A stretch of 64,000 nucleotides of DNA from Gnetum montanum (lineage: Eukaryota > Streptophyta > Gnetopsida > Gnetales > Gnetaceae). Below the pieces are notes generated by a model. That model had not been told where the DNA came from. It made no database searches and saw only the letters and a program-made list of their open reading frames with translations. Each line of letters opens with the position of its first letter. The first letter of the stretch is position 1. Made by a program: the position numbers and the translations under genes. The stretch spans positions 449,791-513,790 of the forward strand of contig MNCI01010141.1 of the NCBI GenBank assembly GCA_015680685.1. The letters run 5' to 3'. Positions 34,255 to 45,829 of this stretch are shown here, piece by piece.

Positions 34255-34699
34255 CTATAATCACAATAAGACTATGGATTAGCAATCATTATGTAACCTT
34301 AAAACAATTGGGATACCTTATCTCTTAAGGATTGTTACAATTTGGCTAAAATTATGATTATGGTTGATTTAATTAATCTAATTGTCATTTATTTATGTAT
34401 TATCATTAATAAATCATCTTGAAGATTTTTGGATGGGTTAACTGGTGAAAAAGTTAATGTTTATATATGGTTAAGGTTATTAACCCTTAGGGGAGTTAGG
34501 AAAATTTCTAAAAAATGCCATCAATTTTTCATCAGAAAGCTAAAGGTTTACAACCCCAACAATAAGGATCTTACCTTCAATAAGTGCAAGATGAAAAAGT
34601 GAAGTGATTTGAACAAACAGTTGAGAAGTTATGAGCTTTGAAAGGTTTTAGCCTCTAAAAATTTTCAAAAACTCCCCTTTTCTTATGAGAAAATGGCAA

Positions 34700-34835
34700 A
34701 AAATTGCAAAGTGTTCGATAGTATATATAGGGTTTTTACACTGCATCGACAAGGCCTAGTCAACTAGGCCGAGTTGATGAGGGTGGATGCATCAATAGGG
34801 CCTCAACGATGCAACCATTGACCATTGTAAGTAAA
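34700..34835 (-). promoter_or_regulatory. Internal LTR-like promoter module before the extra ORF of element B
   Basis: The plus strand reads CACTGCATCGACAAGGCC at 34739-34756. The B 5' LTR has CACTACATCGACGAGGCC at 42607-42624, differing by two transitions. Both sit beside a TATA-like stretch (TATATATAG at 34722-34730; TATTTATAG near 42588), and both are followed by further TCAACTAGGC/GATGAGG motifs. The TATA is about 470 bp before the extra ORF start at 34254. This motif type is that of the B/D LTRs and differs from A, so the module matches its own subfamily. Confidence 0.6.
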
Positions 34836-36480
34836 TGTTGACTTTAGTCAAACTTGCAAAATATAAAGAGTTTTTGAATGAAATTGGAGTCAAATGAAAG
34901 CTCAGAGGACCAAGAATAGTATGAAAATAGGAGAAGAGGGTGTTGAAGCACATAAATTTAGAAAAATGAAGAAATTTTGATTTAGTCGATGAAGGAATGA
35001 AAGATTAAGGAGCACTGAGTAGTATACTCAATAGAAAATGCGAAAGATAGGATTGTAGTGATGTCAAAGGTAAGGAACCTTAACTAACCAAGCCAAAAGC
35101 TATACAAGTGGATCCTCCCCATAGCAAGCTCATGCCATTTTTGCCCTTGTATAACCTCAAATAAGGAGTCCATGGGCCCCATAGTCAATTTAATGATCAT
35201 GAAAGTTAAGGACCAACCTGAAAGAATCTAGCCAAGAATCCCAACACATCAGACCAAGACATAGAGCATAACATAGAACACGATAGTGAGATAAGTTATG
35301 GTAGCATGGATGGATGATAGAGAAGGTGGAATAGAGTTCAAACTTAAGGTCCTAAGAAGTCCCTTGTAAAATTTGTGTTTAAAATGACCCAAGAAGATCC
35401 ATCCTCAGTGTGAACCAAACTTATTCACTTCCAGTGACTTTGCATTGTCATCCTAAGATCGATCCGCCCACTTGAGACACAAGAGTGCTTCCACAAAACA
35501 ACCACCATTCCACAAAGAGAAGAAAAGAGAAGTAGAAAGGGAGAGAGAGGGCCTTAGTTAGAGGGTATTGTCAGGCATAGGTGCTTGGCATTCAAGTCCC
35601 ATAACCAATGCTTGTAGTCCTTTTATTTGTCTAATTGGTGTGCTTTGAATTCCCATTGTTTTTTTTAAATGAAAACAACACCATGCAAGGACTTATTCAT
35701 GTCAAAGGAGTGTGCTTTGAATTCCCATTACTTTTTTTTTTATAGGAACCACACCATGCAATGATGTTATTTGTCTTCCTATTAGTGATTGGTATGAAAT
35801 AGTAAGAAGTCTATGAAACACACTCAAGCACTCAAGTAAGTAGAAGAGTACAAAGAGTATTGAGTTCCCTTGAAGTCATACCCTTTACAAACCTTTGAAT
35901 CCTTCCTGATTCTGGAACTACCAAGGTCACTGATTGATTAAAAGTTTCTTTAATGAAAAGGAACTTCAAATTCCCAGAACAAGAAAAACCATAGAGGTCA
36001 TTAGATGGGCCGATGACATGGACTCACTGCTTGTTCCATAAAAAAGTAAACTATGTCAAAATCACCAAACATCAGAATTCAAAAATAGAAACCAGACATC
36101 GACAATCACAATATTAAGCACAAACCATCATTAGTAAATAGCAATAGTGACACTATTTCCTATGACAATAAAGCAAATTTTTTAGCAAAAATGAGAAAAT
36201 ATCACACTTAAATCAAACAACACAAAGCAAAATATATAAGTGTAAAATAATCAAGAAAGTTCAAATGTACTAAAGATGGTGTAAAATTAGAAAAATTTGA
36301 AAAATAAATAATTTGTAAAAATCAAAAACATGAAAAATAAAAAGGTACAAAAACTAAGGAGCCATATTGATGGTTAGCACGGATGGCCATCTCCCCCATG
36401 ACTAAGTTGGAAGGAGGAGATCTGAAAAATAGAATGTGGTTGTCCATCTATTAAGGTGATATTTACACTGGCCTGTCTTA
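34836..36480 (-). other. Element B non-coding spacer after integrase
   Basis: No supported ORF. Conserved blocks shared with the spacer of A are visible: the hairpin pair (35636-35761), the block near 35460-35520 and the GGGGGAGA run on the minus strand near 36395-36407. The order is the same as in A. Confidence 0.65.
35636..35761 (-). repeat. Two tandem hairpin-forming repeats in the element B spacer
   Basis: Plus-strand copies at 35636-35690 and 35707-35761 read GTGTGCTTTGAATTCCCATT, then a T-rich run, then AAC(A/C)ACACCATGCAA. They are the inverse of the two repeats in A (8325-8506). The arms GGTGTG and CACACC are complementary. Confidence 0.7.
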
Positions 36481-36489
36481 GTTCAAGGA

Positions 36490-37487
36490 AAGGCTTTACT
36501 TGTTGGATGTTGACCAACTACTTTTTATTTGAGCATTTAGGCTTGTAGATCAATGTTTGGAATTTTATCTTTTGGGCTACATGTGTGGGGTTCCAATAGA
36601 GAACCTTATCTCCTAGTTGAAGTTTTACTCTCCTAATTCTAAGGCCATGACATTGCTTGTTGAATGCCTTGTTCACCTCATTCAAGAATAGGGCCACTAA
36701 TCAGTTTTCATCTTCATGTTTAGGTTGATTAGTCTTTCTTTTTGTGCTAGACTTAGGTTAAGATTTAATTCAAAGGCAGTTGATAGTGTATGAAGCTAAG
36801 ATTGAATCAGAAGCATTGGAAGTTTTTTATACACTAACTCATAGGGACAATAGCCAATAGGAAGTTTCCAAGTTGAACAATAAGCCTAGAGAGCATCATT
36901 AAGATTTGTACTTCAATCCTTCCTATATTTGCTAATGATCTACATTAGTATTTTTGTAATCTCCCATTTGGTTACCTCTGCTTAACTATTGGCTTGGGGA
37001 TGGTAAGGTGTTGTTAATTTATGTTCTACCCCCAAGCATTACATTAACTTTCTAAAGGTGGCACTTGTGAAGTCAGTTCCATTGTTAGAAAGTAGTGAAT
37101 GTGGCATCCCAAACCTATTCACAATATTTTGTTGTATGAATCTAGTAGCAGTGGATGATGTACAATCAACAATGGTTGCTACTTCTGTCCATTTTGTGTA
37201 GTAGTCGACTACTACTATAATATATGTCTTTTCATTGGACATGGGTGTGATGGGAACCACGAAGTCAATGCCCCATATGTTGAAAGGCTCTAGTGGTTGA
37301 ATCTATTATTGAGAACCTTCCATGCAAGCAGTCATCCCCTTGTCTCATTGACAACATTCACAAGACTTGACAAACTAGTGGGCATCCCTAAAGAATGTAG
37401 GCCAATAGTATTCTGCCATTAGGATCTTTATGACCGTGCATCTCCCAGCATAGTGGCCTCCATAAGGTCCTTTTTGAGCATCTTGGC
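36490..37487 (-). pseudogene. Element B integrase, GPY/F motif deleted
   Basis: The minus strand reads GPYGGHYAGRCTVIKILMAE (zinc region start), EYYWPTFF and CECCQ, then WGIDFVVP with the first catalytic Asp kept. TYIIVVVDYYTKW and LLSNNGTDF follow; the second Asp reads Asn. The C-terminal part (RIRRVKLQLGDKVLYWNPTH) jumps from FQTL straight to LIY, lacking the 17 residues that hold GPY in D. A fused N-terminus comes from RT through the RNase H deletion near 37487-37492. Confidence 0.85.
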
Positions 37488-38560
37488 TAACATCTTTAAC
37501 AATCTCTGGTTGGCATGTTATTCCTTGGATGACCCTTATCTTTTCTAGGTCTACCTCAATCCCTTTCTACGAAATTTGATGCCCAAGCCCAATGCCTTCT
37601 TGGATCATGAGATAGCTCGTTTGCTAATTGAGCTATATTTTTGTCTCTACACATCTCTTCAGTATTTTCTCAAGTCAATCCAAGGCTTTCTCAAAGGTAG
37701 CTCCATAGGTGGAAAAGTCATCCATGAAGACTTCAACACCACTACTAATCTACTGTTGAAAGATACTAAGGACCAAGTGTTGAAATGTTGTAGCAGCATT
37801 GCACAAAACAAATGGCATCTTATAATATGAAAAAGTCCCCTAGGGACTTGTGAATTTTGTCTTGGCCTGATCTTCTGGTGCAATTTGGATTTGGTTATAG
37901 CCACTATAACTATCCAAAATTCTATAATAACAATGCTCAGATATGGTGTCTAACACTTGATCTACAAATGGCAAGGGAAAGTGATCTTTAAATGCTGCCA
38001 TATTCAATAGCTTGAAGTTAATGCAAACCTATCATTTGCCATCCTTCTTTGGTGCAATTACAAGTGGACTAACCCACTCATTATCCACAATTGGATAAAT
38101 GATCCCCACCTTGAGGAGTTGCTCAATTTTCTCTTTGATGATTTGCTTCAATTTGGGGTTCAACCACCTCTGTGACTACCTTCTAGGCTTCATGGTTGAG
38201 TTGATGTAGATGTGATGCTAGCATATCTTTAGATCAATTCCTATTAGCTCTAGATATGACCAAGCAAATTTTGTTGACCATTTGTTCACCACCTTCAACA
38301 ACTTTTCTTTTTGTTTAGGAGCAAGTTTGGCATTAATGATGATCAATTTACCATTCTTTAAAAATGCATACTCCATACCAGCTTGTAAAGTTTTTAGTTC
38401 TAAGGGCTCCTGCTTGAAGTGATCAAGGATTTCCAACTCTCCCCAATAGGTATCATCATCTTCATCAAAGAGTTGGAAATGAGCTTGTTCAATTTTGTCC
38501 TTGCCTTCAACATATGCACAAGTTAAGCTCTCAGTTGACTCCATGCATAGTGTGCTACTA
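37488..38560 (-). pseudogene. Element B reverse transcriptase, without RNase H
   Basis: The minus strand shows WVSPLVIAPKKDGK near 38060, a decayed palm and a stretch matching FMDDFS near 37715 in A-like context. It then shows a D/E-rich connection ending TVKDV-like (QPEIVKDV), after which sequence jumps into the integrase zinc region. RNase H, about 840 bp in A (5741-6575), is therefore absent. The N-terminal segment (38544-38218) contains WGELEILDHFKQEPLELKTL, matching A at 4775-4850. Confidence 0.85.
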
Positions 38561-38599
38561 TCTAAGTCAGCTATCGGCCACTAGGTACTCTCTTGCTTT

Positions 38600-39215
38600 A
38601 TGACTACTATATACAGACACCTTTGAATATTAATCTCTTACACACACTAAATGCATGCTTTAATGTATGTGCTTTTGGTTGACCAAATATTTTGTACACA
38701 ATTGCACCCATTGTTGTTGTACGTGATGCATGGAATATGCTTCTTCTCAATTTTTCCTAGCTCATTTTCCTTGGATATTTCTAAAGAGAGATCCCTTATG
38801 CCCATTCTTGTGTCGACCGTACTTAACCAAGCTCTTCCCATAATGATGGGAAAGTCACTTTTGTAGTTGTCCACCTTGATCACTAGAAAATCAACAAGAT
38901 AAGACCACCCACAAACTATGATCACAATGTCCTCTACTAATGCCAAAGGAACAGTAATTAACTGATCTACTAATTCTAGATGAATGTTACTCTTCTTAAG
39001 AGGTGGTAGGTTCCAGGCCTTATTCATGTCATGGGAGATGAGATTAACTCCAAAACCAGAGTCAAGAAGAGCTTTGCATGGCTCATGTCCAGCAATTTGT
39101 AGATAGATGAGTAGACTTCCTGGATCAAATCTTTTCATAGGAAGATTACCAACCTTGATCCAATTAGAAACAACATGAGTTAGCATCACAATGAAAATAC
39201 TAGGCAGCACTAAGT
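38600..39215 (-). pseudogene. Element B aspartic protease domain
   Basis: The 187-codon open stretch at 39210-38647 is the best-preserved protease in the window. It reads GHEPCKALLDSGFGVNLISH (active site LLDSG), NLPPLKKSNIHLELVDQLIT, and FPIIMGRAWLSTV for the distal flap and hydrophobic-hydrophobic-Gly strand. It lies between gag and RT as expected. Confidence 0.88.
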
Positions 39216-39229
39216 TTGAAGGACACTTG

Positions 39230-41639
39230 AAGGTGCTTGATGCTGAGGATGAGGGTATTGGAGATGTAGGACAATCAACCAGAGTAGGTTGTGAGGGCTG
39301 GAGAGGACTGCTAGGTTGAAAGAAAGGTCTTTTTCTTAATCAATTATCCTAATCACTTGGTTGAAAAACCAATTGTGAGTGTATATCCCTTATAGCATTT
39401 CATTATTGTAGCTGTGGAGGAATCTAACCCTACATGGATAGAGTAGGAGGTAACTAGGTTAAAGGTGGAGGTGTATGTGCAAAGGGATGTGGAGGATCAT
39501 ATGGATATGAATATCCTTGAGTAGATGGCGAATATGTTTAGTGGTACTCTGGATGGTAATAGTGATGCTGGAATGATGTATGACTTGCAAAACTTCTAGG
39601 GGAGAAAGGTTGTTGAACATAGTACCCGTATGAATCTGGTTTCCTATACAGGTACTACTACCTTGGTGGTAGTATTCCCCACGATTGTGGTTGACACCAC
39701 TATTGGTATTGTTCATACAGTTGTGGAGGAGTTCCACTTGGGTAGTAAGCTTATTGTTGTTGGTGGAACTACCATGGATTGCCTTGAGGGTAAGGCAATC
39801 ATCTTGCAGCTTACTTATGTGCTAGGTGAGGATTCAATGTGTATACTCTAGACTCTTGCAAGTGTGACATCATAGGGAAACATCCCTTTGAATGTTTGTA
39901 TTGACAGATGTCACATTTCATTTCATCATCAAAGTCAACTTCCTCTACTACAGCAGCTTTGCCCTTACCTCTTTGGTAGGCACATTTAGCTTCTTTTTTC
40001 CTCCTATTATTTTGATCACTACTTTGCTCTTTAGATTCTTTAGCAATTTTCAAAGCAGTTTGAAATTTTTCATCTAAAAAGTAAACATAACTTATCAACC
40101 TTGGCTAAAGTGTTAGAAACAAATTTTTGGATGGGCAAGGTCTTTCTATTCACCACGTCATCAAGTGATGACTCCTCCTTGTCACAAAATTAGACCTCTC
40201 ATTTTCTGATAGAAGGATCTCTGTTATACTCTTTAGCACTTTCCTTTCTTCATAGCTCACCTTCTTCTTTTACTACCTACTCAATTAGCCTTTGGATCTT
40301 ATGAGCTCTTAGTTTAGACAATCTTCCTTGGGCATACACCCCAAGTGTTCTTCTTGTTTCTACTCTAAGCCCATCTATGATGTGGCGAAGTTATTCCTTT
40401 TGAGAATAACCATGGCTAGGCATCAGTGTAAGAGTGAATAGTATCAACCCATGGTGGCATTTAAGGATTTGTGTGTTCCTTGTTTCTAGCCTTGAATTTG
40501 CCTTCTCAGATTAGACACTCTGGAGTACATTTGATATTTGTCATTGAATAGTTCTAACATGGTACTTCATCTACGAATGGACTCCAACTCTAAGAACTAG
40601 TACCAACTTTCAACTTCCTTAATGAGTGTCCTTGGGAAAAGCTTGAGTTTTTGATATTTGTTTTTTATGTTTTGTAAGGCACAGGCATCATGAACAGCTT
40701 GTAGATGTGTCTACAAATCATATTTGTATCCCCCCTCAAATCATGGAATATTGTTCATGTCTAAGCACTTGATCTGACTATGATTCATATGTCTGGTTAG
40801 GATTTTTACTGCCTCCAAAAGGTTAAGCATACTTCGAGTTGCCAATAAAGGTTCATCATCATCACTACGTTGATGACGTCGATCATGGTTTCAGCCACAC
40901 CTTTGATTTTGGTGACCTTCATAGTCATTGTTATCTCACTGATCACCTTCATCATGGTTGTTTCAATAGCAGCTTCCATGAGAACCATCAAATGAAGAGG
41001 AATGTTTAGATGAAGAGGATGAAGTGGAATATGGACTACCACTTCCACTGTGGTGTCCACCACCACTCTTATGCTTGTTATGATCATCATCCTTAGATCC
41101 CTTACTATTATGATGCTTTCCCGAGTCCCTACCTTGGCTATCACTTTTTCCTAAACCTATTTTATTGATAGTGGATTGCAGGTTCAAGTTCACACCCTCA
41201 CCATTTGTAATAGGGGGTGGAGAATCTTCATGTTAAGAACCTTCAGTAGGAGGATCCTTAATGTCATCTTAACCTAGTAGGAATAAGGAGTTAGTAAAAT
41301 GTTTCCCCTTTGTAGCATTGTGGAGCTTTTTCTGACATCTATCCCGTTTGCATTGTGTTTCAATAGGATAATAGTTTCAAGTGTCATACACATCCACGAC
41401 GTATTCTTTGTGAAGATCTGCTATCCCAACTTTTTAAGGGTTTTAAATAGCATCTTGGGCACAAATCTATCAGGGGGCAAGACAACGTTGCCCTCCATAT
41501 CACACCATCACATCTATTCATCTTGATGTAAGATAAAGGTGAAGTTCAACATAAACTCATCTAGATAAGTGTATACCACCTTGCACTCCTATGGGACCAG
41601 TCGTTTGGTATCCTCGTGCTTACAAGAAGAAGAAGACAT
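39230..41639 (-). pseudogene. Element B gag, broken
   Basis: A start codon at 41639 (MSSSS) lies about 140 bp inside the PBS, like A. Blocks: Gly/Ser/His-rich stretch (41193-40963), EPLLATRSMLNLLEA near 40850, gag domain near 40770-40330 (THLQAVHDACALQN, LFNDKYQMYSRV, SNLRRQIQG), Lys-rich stretch and zinc knuckle CDICQYKHSKGC near 39900 with C-X2-C-X3-H-X3-C spacing as in A. A Tyr/Gln/His-rich tail follows. Stops and frame changes occur throughout. Confidence 0.83.
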
Positions 41640-41777
41640 GTTTGCAAAACAAAACAAAATATTAGTGTGTTTTTATAATTCTTTATGTATAGTGGGAATG
41701 GTATTGACCTTGAGGTTCATACAACAATATTAACGGTATTCACCTAAACCTAAATAGCACATGTTCCACAAACAAAG

Positions 41778-41795
41778 TCCCTAGTAACAATGCCA
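41778..41795 (-). other. Primer binding site of element B, decayed
   Basis: The minus strand reads TGGCATTGTTACTAGGGA, one base inside the LTR edge. It matches the tRNA-Asp-type PBS at 12 of 18 positions; all six differences are transitions. Confidence 0.75.
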
Positions 41796-41796
41796 A

Positions 41797-42732
41797 TGAT
41801 GAGCGGTGAGGGTATCCCTATGCCCAACCATACGAATCACAAGTGTTGAAACATGATCCGGTCAAATTCTGTGGACTTTATTATTTCTAGTGCACTAGTA
41901 CTTTAGGAAGTGAATCTAGCCTTAATGTCAATCATTGTCTTCCCAATTACACTTGTGATGTTCGTTAATATAGTTAAGTGTAACTGAGGCATCCAATTTT
42001 TACCATTTTGTGTTTTATAGTTTGGTGTTCAAAATGTAGATAAACGGAATTAGATTAAGTAAACTAAATTAACTAATTAACTGGCATTTAACTAATCCTA
42101 ACATAAGCATCTAGTCCCACTTTCCGTACACATCTTGAACCCACATATCCATTGCTAGGCAACCAAGCACTACACTACTGGCCATACCAAGTGATAACAC
42201 TATTAGGATTACTAAGCAAATATGTGTTACACTCAAAGCGGTCATACTTATGTGTGTAATCTATCTGGCTAAATTGCTTCATTAATGTAATAACTAGAAA
42301 ATATTTAATAACTAATTGGAAAAAATTTAATAAATAATTAAAAACATTGAATGCATAATTCAAATAGATAATTTATCCAAAGTGTTGCAAGGTTTATCAA
42401 AAAGCTCGTCTTTATTGCCACACACACTATCGTGCTCAGGTCCAACAATGCTCAAATAAAGATCTGTACACTCAACGCCTCCTACTACGGGCACTTAGGG
42501 AAAAATTCTAATTTTCAAATGAAAAAAATGCAAGGGCTCTGCTGCAACTACAATCTCCTATTACCATAAATGTGGCTACAAGTGCATATTTATAGCCAAC
42601 TATAGGCACTACATCGACGAGGCCATATCAACACATGATATGATGCGTCAACTAGGCATCATCGACGAAGCTTAGATGATGAGGCCGCATTGACAAGGTC
42701 TTGTCAACATAGCTACAAAATGCTACTCATCA
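41797..42732 (-). repeat. 5' LTR of element B (936 bp)
   Basis: Plus strand begins TGATGAGCGG and ends CTCATCA, followed by the AATAA duplicate. Same length and internal layout as the LTR at 22185-23119 and the D 3' LTR. Confidence 0.95.
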
Positions 42733-42737
42733 AATAA

Positions 42738-43854
42738 TAATCATGTATACATTTGTAAATAATAGTATGCACAGAATAGTAGAACTTCCATAGTAAAATT
42801 AGCAAAACCTATAGAAAACCTTATACCTTCAAAATGTATCTACAAACCATTATGATCAACAATAGCTTCACGAGTAACACAACATCATAAATCTATCAAG
42901 GGCATTGAACTTTAAACCTTGCTTAGATACTAATTGTTGGGAAATCTGGAGAACCATTAGTGCAACAATATCAAAATCCATTATGATAAAAGAAAATAGA
43001 ATAGAAAATGACTCCCAGACCATTACCAAACCAAGGCAAACAATCAAGCAAGGCAATTCTATTAAATTTTATCACAATAAATACATGTGGTTGCCACAAG
43101 AAGGAATTTATTTCTAAATCAATTTGTAGATGTCTCATGGTTTCTCTAACTCTTCTCTAGCTTTTCTAAAATAGTATTGTGATCTGATTTAGACATTTCA
43201 AAATTTCATTAAGAAGTCATCCTCAAGATCTTTAATAATCACCAATATTGAAGAATCTATTTTCTATGGATATTCTAACTTTTTCTAATTATCAATATTA
43301 GCATTTATATTTTAATATTTAATAAAATCATTATATTTGGCATTGCTATTTCCAAGGATCATAACACTAAAGCTAATGGGAGCTTTATGGTCATAGTAAT
43401 TTTTTTAATAAGAAATGCCAAGGTGGAACTTTCTAGTTAAGTAAATACTAAATAGTAAATATGGGTAGACGGTGAAAAAGAGTTAGTCAAAGTAAAATCT
43501 TAAGATTTAAGTAAAGGAAAAAGATCTTGATACAAAAATATAGATATATATAATAAATATATAGCTAATAATTAATTTACCTGCAAAAGTGATTGAAAGA
43601 AACCTGGAGTTTCAATATTTTCCATTAAATACCAACAAACAGATGCTTGGTAATAAGAAACCTAACATAGAACTAAGGTCACAAACTCATATGTGAAATA
43701 CATTATAGTTAATGTAATGATAAAATTTTTAAATTTCAATCAATTTTGTAAAAGTAATTTTTACACGGTACATCTCAATAAACGTAATTAACTACATTTA
43801 GTTCCATACTTCCATTTAATTTTGAGTCTCAAAGAAGGGTTTTAAGATGCTAAT
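42738..43854 (+). other. AT-rich DNA with a LINE 3'-end-like block
   Basis: No gene seen. Bases 43205-43330 repeat 21270-21395 (about 85-90% by eye), a segment that there follows a LINE C-terminus, so this is probably a short LINE 3' tail copy. The rest is simple AT-rich sequence. Confidence 0.6.
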
Positions 43855-44480
43855 TCATTCTTTAAGACCCTGCAACGGCACAGACACTGAAGCAATTCCG
43901 CCCTTGCTGCAATGCGACAAACGTTCGGCTCCAAATTTCCAACTGAACACGTCGAAATAGGGCAAACCTGAGATATCTTTCATATACCGATTAATGATGC
44001 ATAATTTGAACTTACTCAGCCTGTACGAATAATGCACTAAAATTTTATGTACAAATCTTTTACAACGAACAGAGAGAATAGATCATCCCATCGTTGAAGA
44101 TGAATTGGGAATTGAAAAAGAATGTGAAGCGCAGGAGCAGCTTCTTCTAAAATGCAGTGTATGCACAACTACAATATTTTTACCATTTCAATATTGCCTC
44201 TAACAGTGCTGGGCATATGCAGAACGTACGCATTGGTACGAAGGAGCTGCCACAGCCAGTAAAACTGCCACAGAGCGTAAACCCCATAAATTGTTGTTGC
44301 AGGTCTTGTTCCATGCCGGCCAATCTTCTGCTACAGATTGTTGTGTGCTCATCACCGGAAAGAACGCTTGCCATGGACGCCATTTTTACTATGCTGGATG
44401 ATGATGGTAATGGACATCTGACGCTGTTAAATATGAATCGGCCCAGAAAGGAATAATCTTTCGCCGGGTTTGCAAGCAAA
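43855..44480 (+). other. GC-richer stretch, unassigned
   Basis: Base composition is clearly richer in G/C than its surroundings, with CpG kept. Short open frames occur on both strands (43855-44037 minus, 44157-44456 plus, 44180-44479 minus), none with a domain I recognise. It could be a relic exon or promoter of a lost gene. Confidence 0.35.
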
Positions 44481-44727
44481 GGTTGTGCTTTTTCTTTCTA
44501 CCTTGGTTTTTGCCCTTTATTCCTAGATGATGGATAGGACAGACAGCAAGATAACAGATTCCTTTCTCTGCTAAGAGGACAAGGATAAAGAACACGTCTA
44601 TGTCATTTAACAAGATTGCAGTGTACCCATTTTATTGCCTTTTGTTTCCGATGGACCAGACAGGAGCTGAACAGATTCCTTCCTGCACGAAGAAGATAGG
44701 ATTAAAGAACAGGCAGTGATATAGCAG

Positions 44728-44895
44728 TGTTCAGTGTTAGTTTAGTGGTAACTTTTGATTTGAATGCTCTATATTATGAGTTACATTTTGATGAAGAATG
44801 TTGAATTATAAAATTCTATTTTTAAAACTTGTATTGAGAGCACATATTTATTTCAAAAATACTTTGGTTCCAATACCTGACTCCCTCAATACCAA
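44728..44895 (+). mobile_element. tRNA-derived SINE, copy 2
   Basis: Aligns with 18370-18545: GTTAG-TTAGTGGTAA, then ACTTTTGATTTGAA-GCTC, and later TTATTTCAAA and CCAATACC. The A box reads TAGTTTAGTGG (44738-44748). The B box is more decayed than in copy 1. Confidence 0.68.
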
Positions 44896-45269
44896 AGGTC
44901 TCAACAATAAAAATGGTTCAGAAAAAAATTGTTTTAACGTAAGTTATTAGCAATCTCGGCTTCAATTTTTATTAGAATATACAAAAAAAGATTTTGAACA
45001 TTGAATTTTAAAAAATCAAGAAAAGATTTAGAAACAAACAATGTGTATTTATTATAATGAGCATTAATGGAATTGTGTTGATTGATAGTGATTTTGGGTC
45101 CCTTTGATCAGATATCGCAGTAGCTGTTATAATATGGTTAATGGTTTTTTTTTTGTTAATTATGTATTTGTCTCTTTATAACATTTAACCCATTAGCAAA
45201 ACCACACAATTATGTAAATATTTCAGGGATTCTTTAACGGAAATGGGGAATTAAATTCTTTAAGAGAAG

Positions 45270-45750
45270 TGCAGAACCAGAAGCAGAGTGGCAGACAGCA
45301 CTTATTCGGACCTTTTAAAAGTAAGCGAAGGGTATCAGTCAAACACCATGATTGATTGAATCCACCCATCGTTATTGGCCGGCAGGAGAAAGCAGGAAAA
45401 TTGCAGCTTTCATAGCTTCTTGTGCACAATATAATGTTTACTTGACGTCCTCGTGTCCGGCCAAACTCATTATGTTTTCAAATACGTTGTATCGCGTGGG
45501 AATTTTATGCTAAAAGTTAAAATCCTATTGAAATGTTTCGTTAAACGTGAAAGGGTCGGAGAAATCTCGAGAAGGGATTTGAAATTGCGATAAAATTGGA
45601 AGGATAATGAAGTTGAGCGACAGCGGCGCCTACACCTTTGAAAAAGGAGCATGGAATAATGAAAACCTCAGAACATATATGAGTAAGGTTGCAGTCTGTG
45701 GGACGCACCTGCTGGAGTTGAATGTTATTAATAATTAATTTTTTTTAAAA
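45270..45750 (+). repeat. Dispersed duplicated block, copy 2
   Basis: Same landmark series as 17015-17990 (GACAGCACTT, ACCTTTTAAAAGT, TGATTGAATCCACC, TATTGGCCGGCAGGAG, CACCTTTGAAAAAGGAGC, ATGTTATTAAT). It lacks the extra internal duplication of copy 1. The TATTGGCC core resembles a CCAAT box in reverse, but I see no linked gene. Confidence 0.7.
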
Positions 45751-45829
45751 TCTTGCACAGCAAAAATGGAGTTAAAGCAAGGTTGTTTATTTTCTCAAAT
45801 TTTTTTTCCTTTTATTATTGACCAAATGC

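Larger units (their letters stand above)
22185..42732 (-). mobile_element. Element B: Ty3-type LTR retrotransposon, split by nested element C
   Basis: LTRs at 22185-23119 and 41797-42732 share orientation and length (935 and 936 bp). The whole is flanked by a perfect AATAA duplication (22180-22184 and 42733-42737). Read from right to left: LTR, PBS, gag, protease, RT, integrase, spacer, extra ORF, PPT, LTR. RNase H is deleted and the GPY/F motif of integrase is missing. An 8 kb plus-strand element (C) sits in the extra ORF. Removing C and one CCAAG copy leaves about 12.5 kb. It belongs to the same subfamily as D. Confidence 0.95.
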
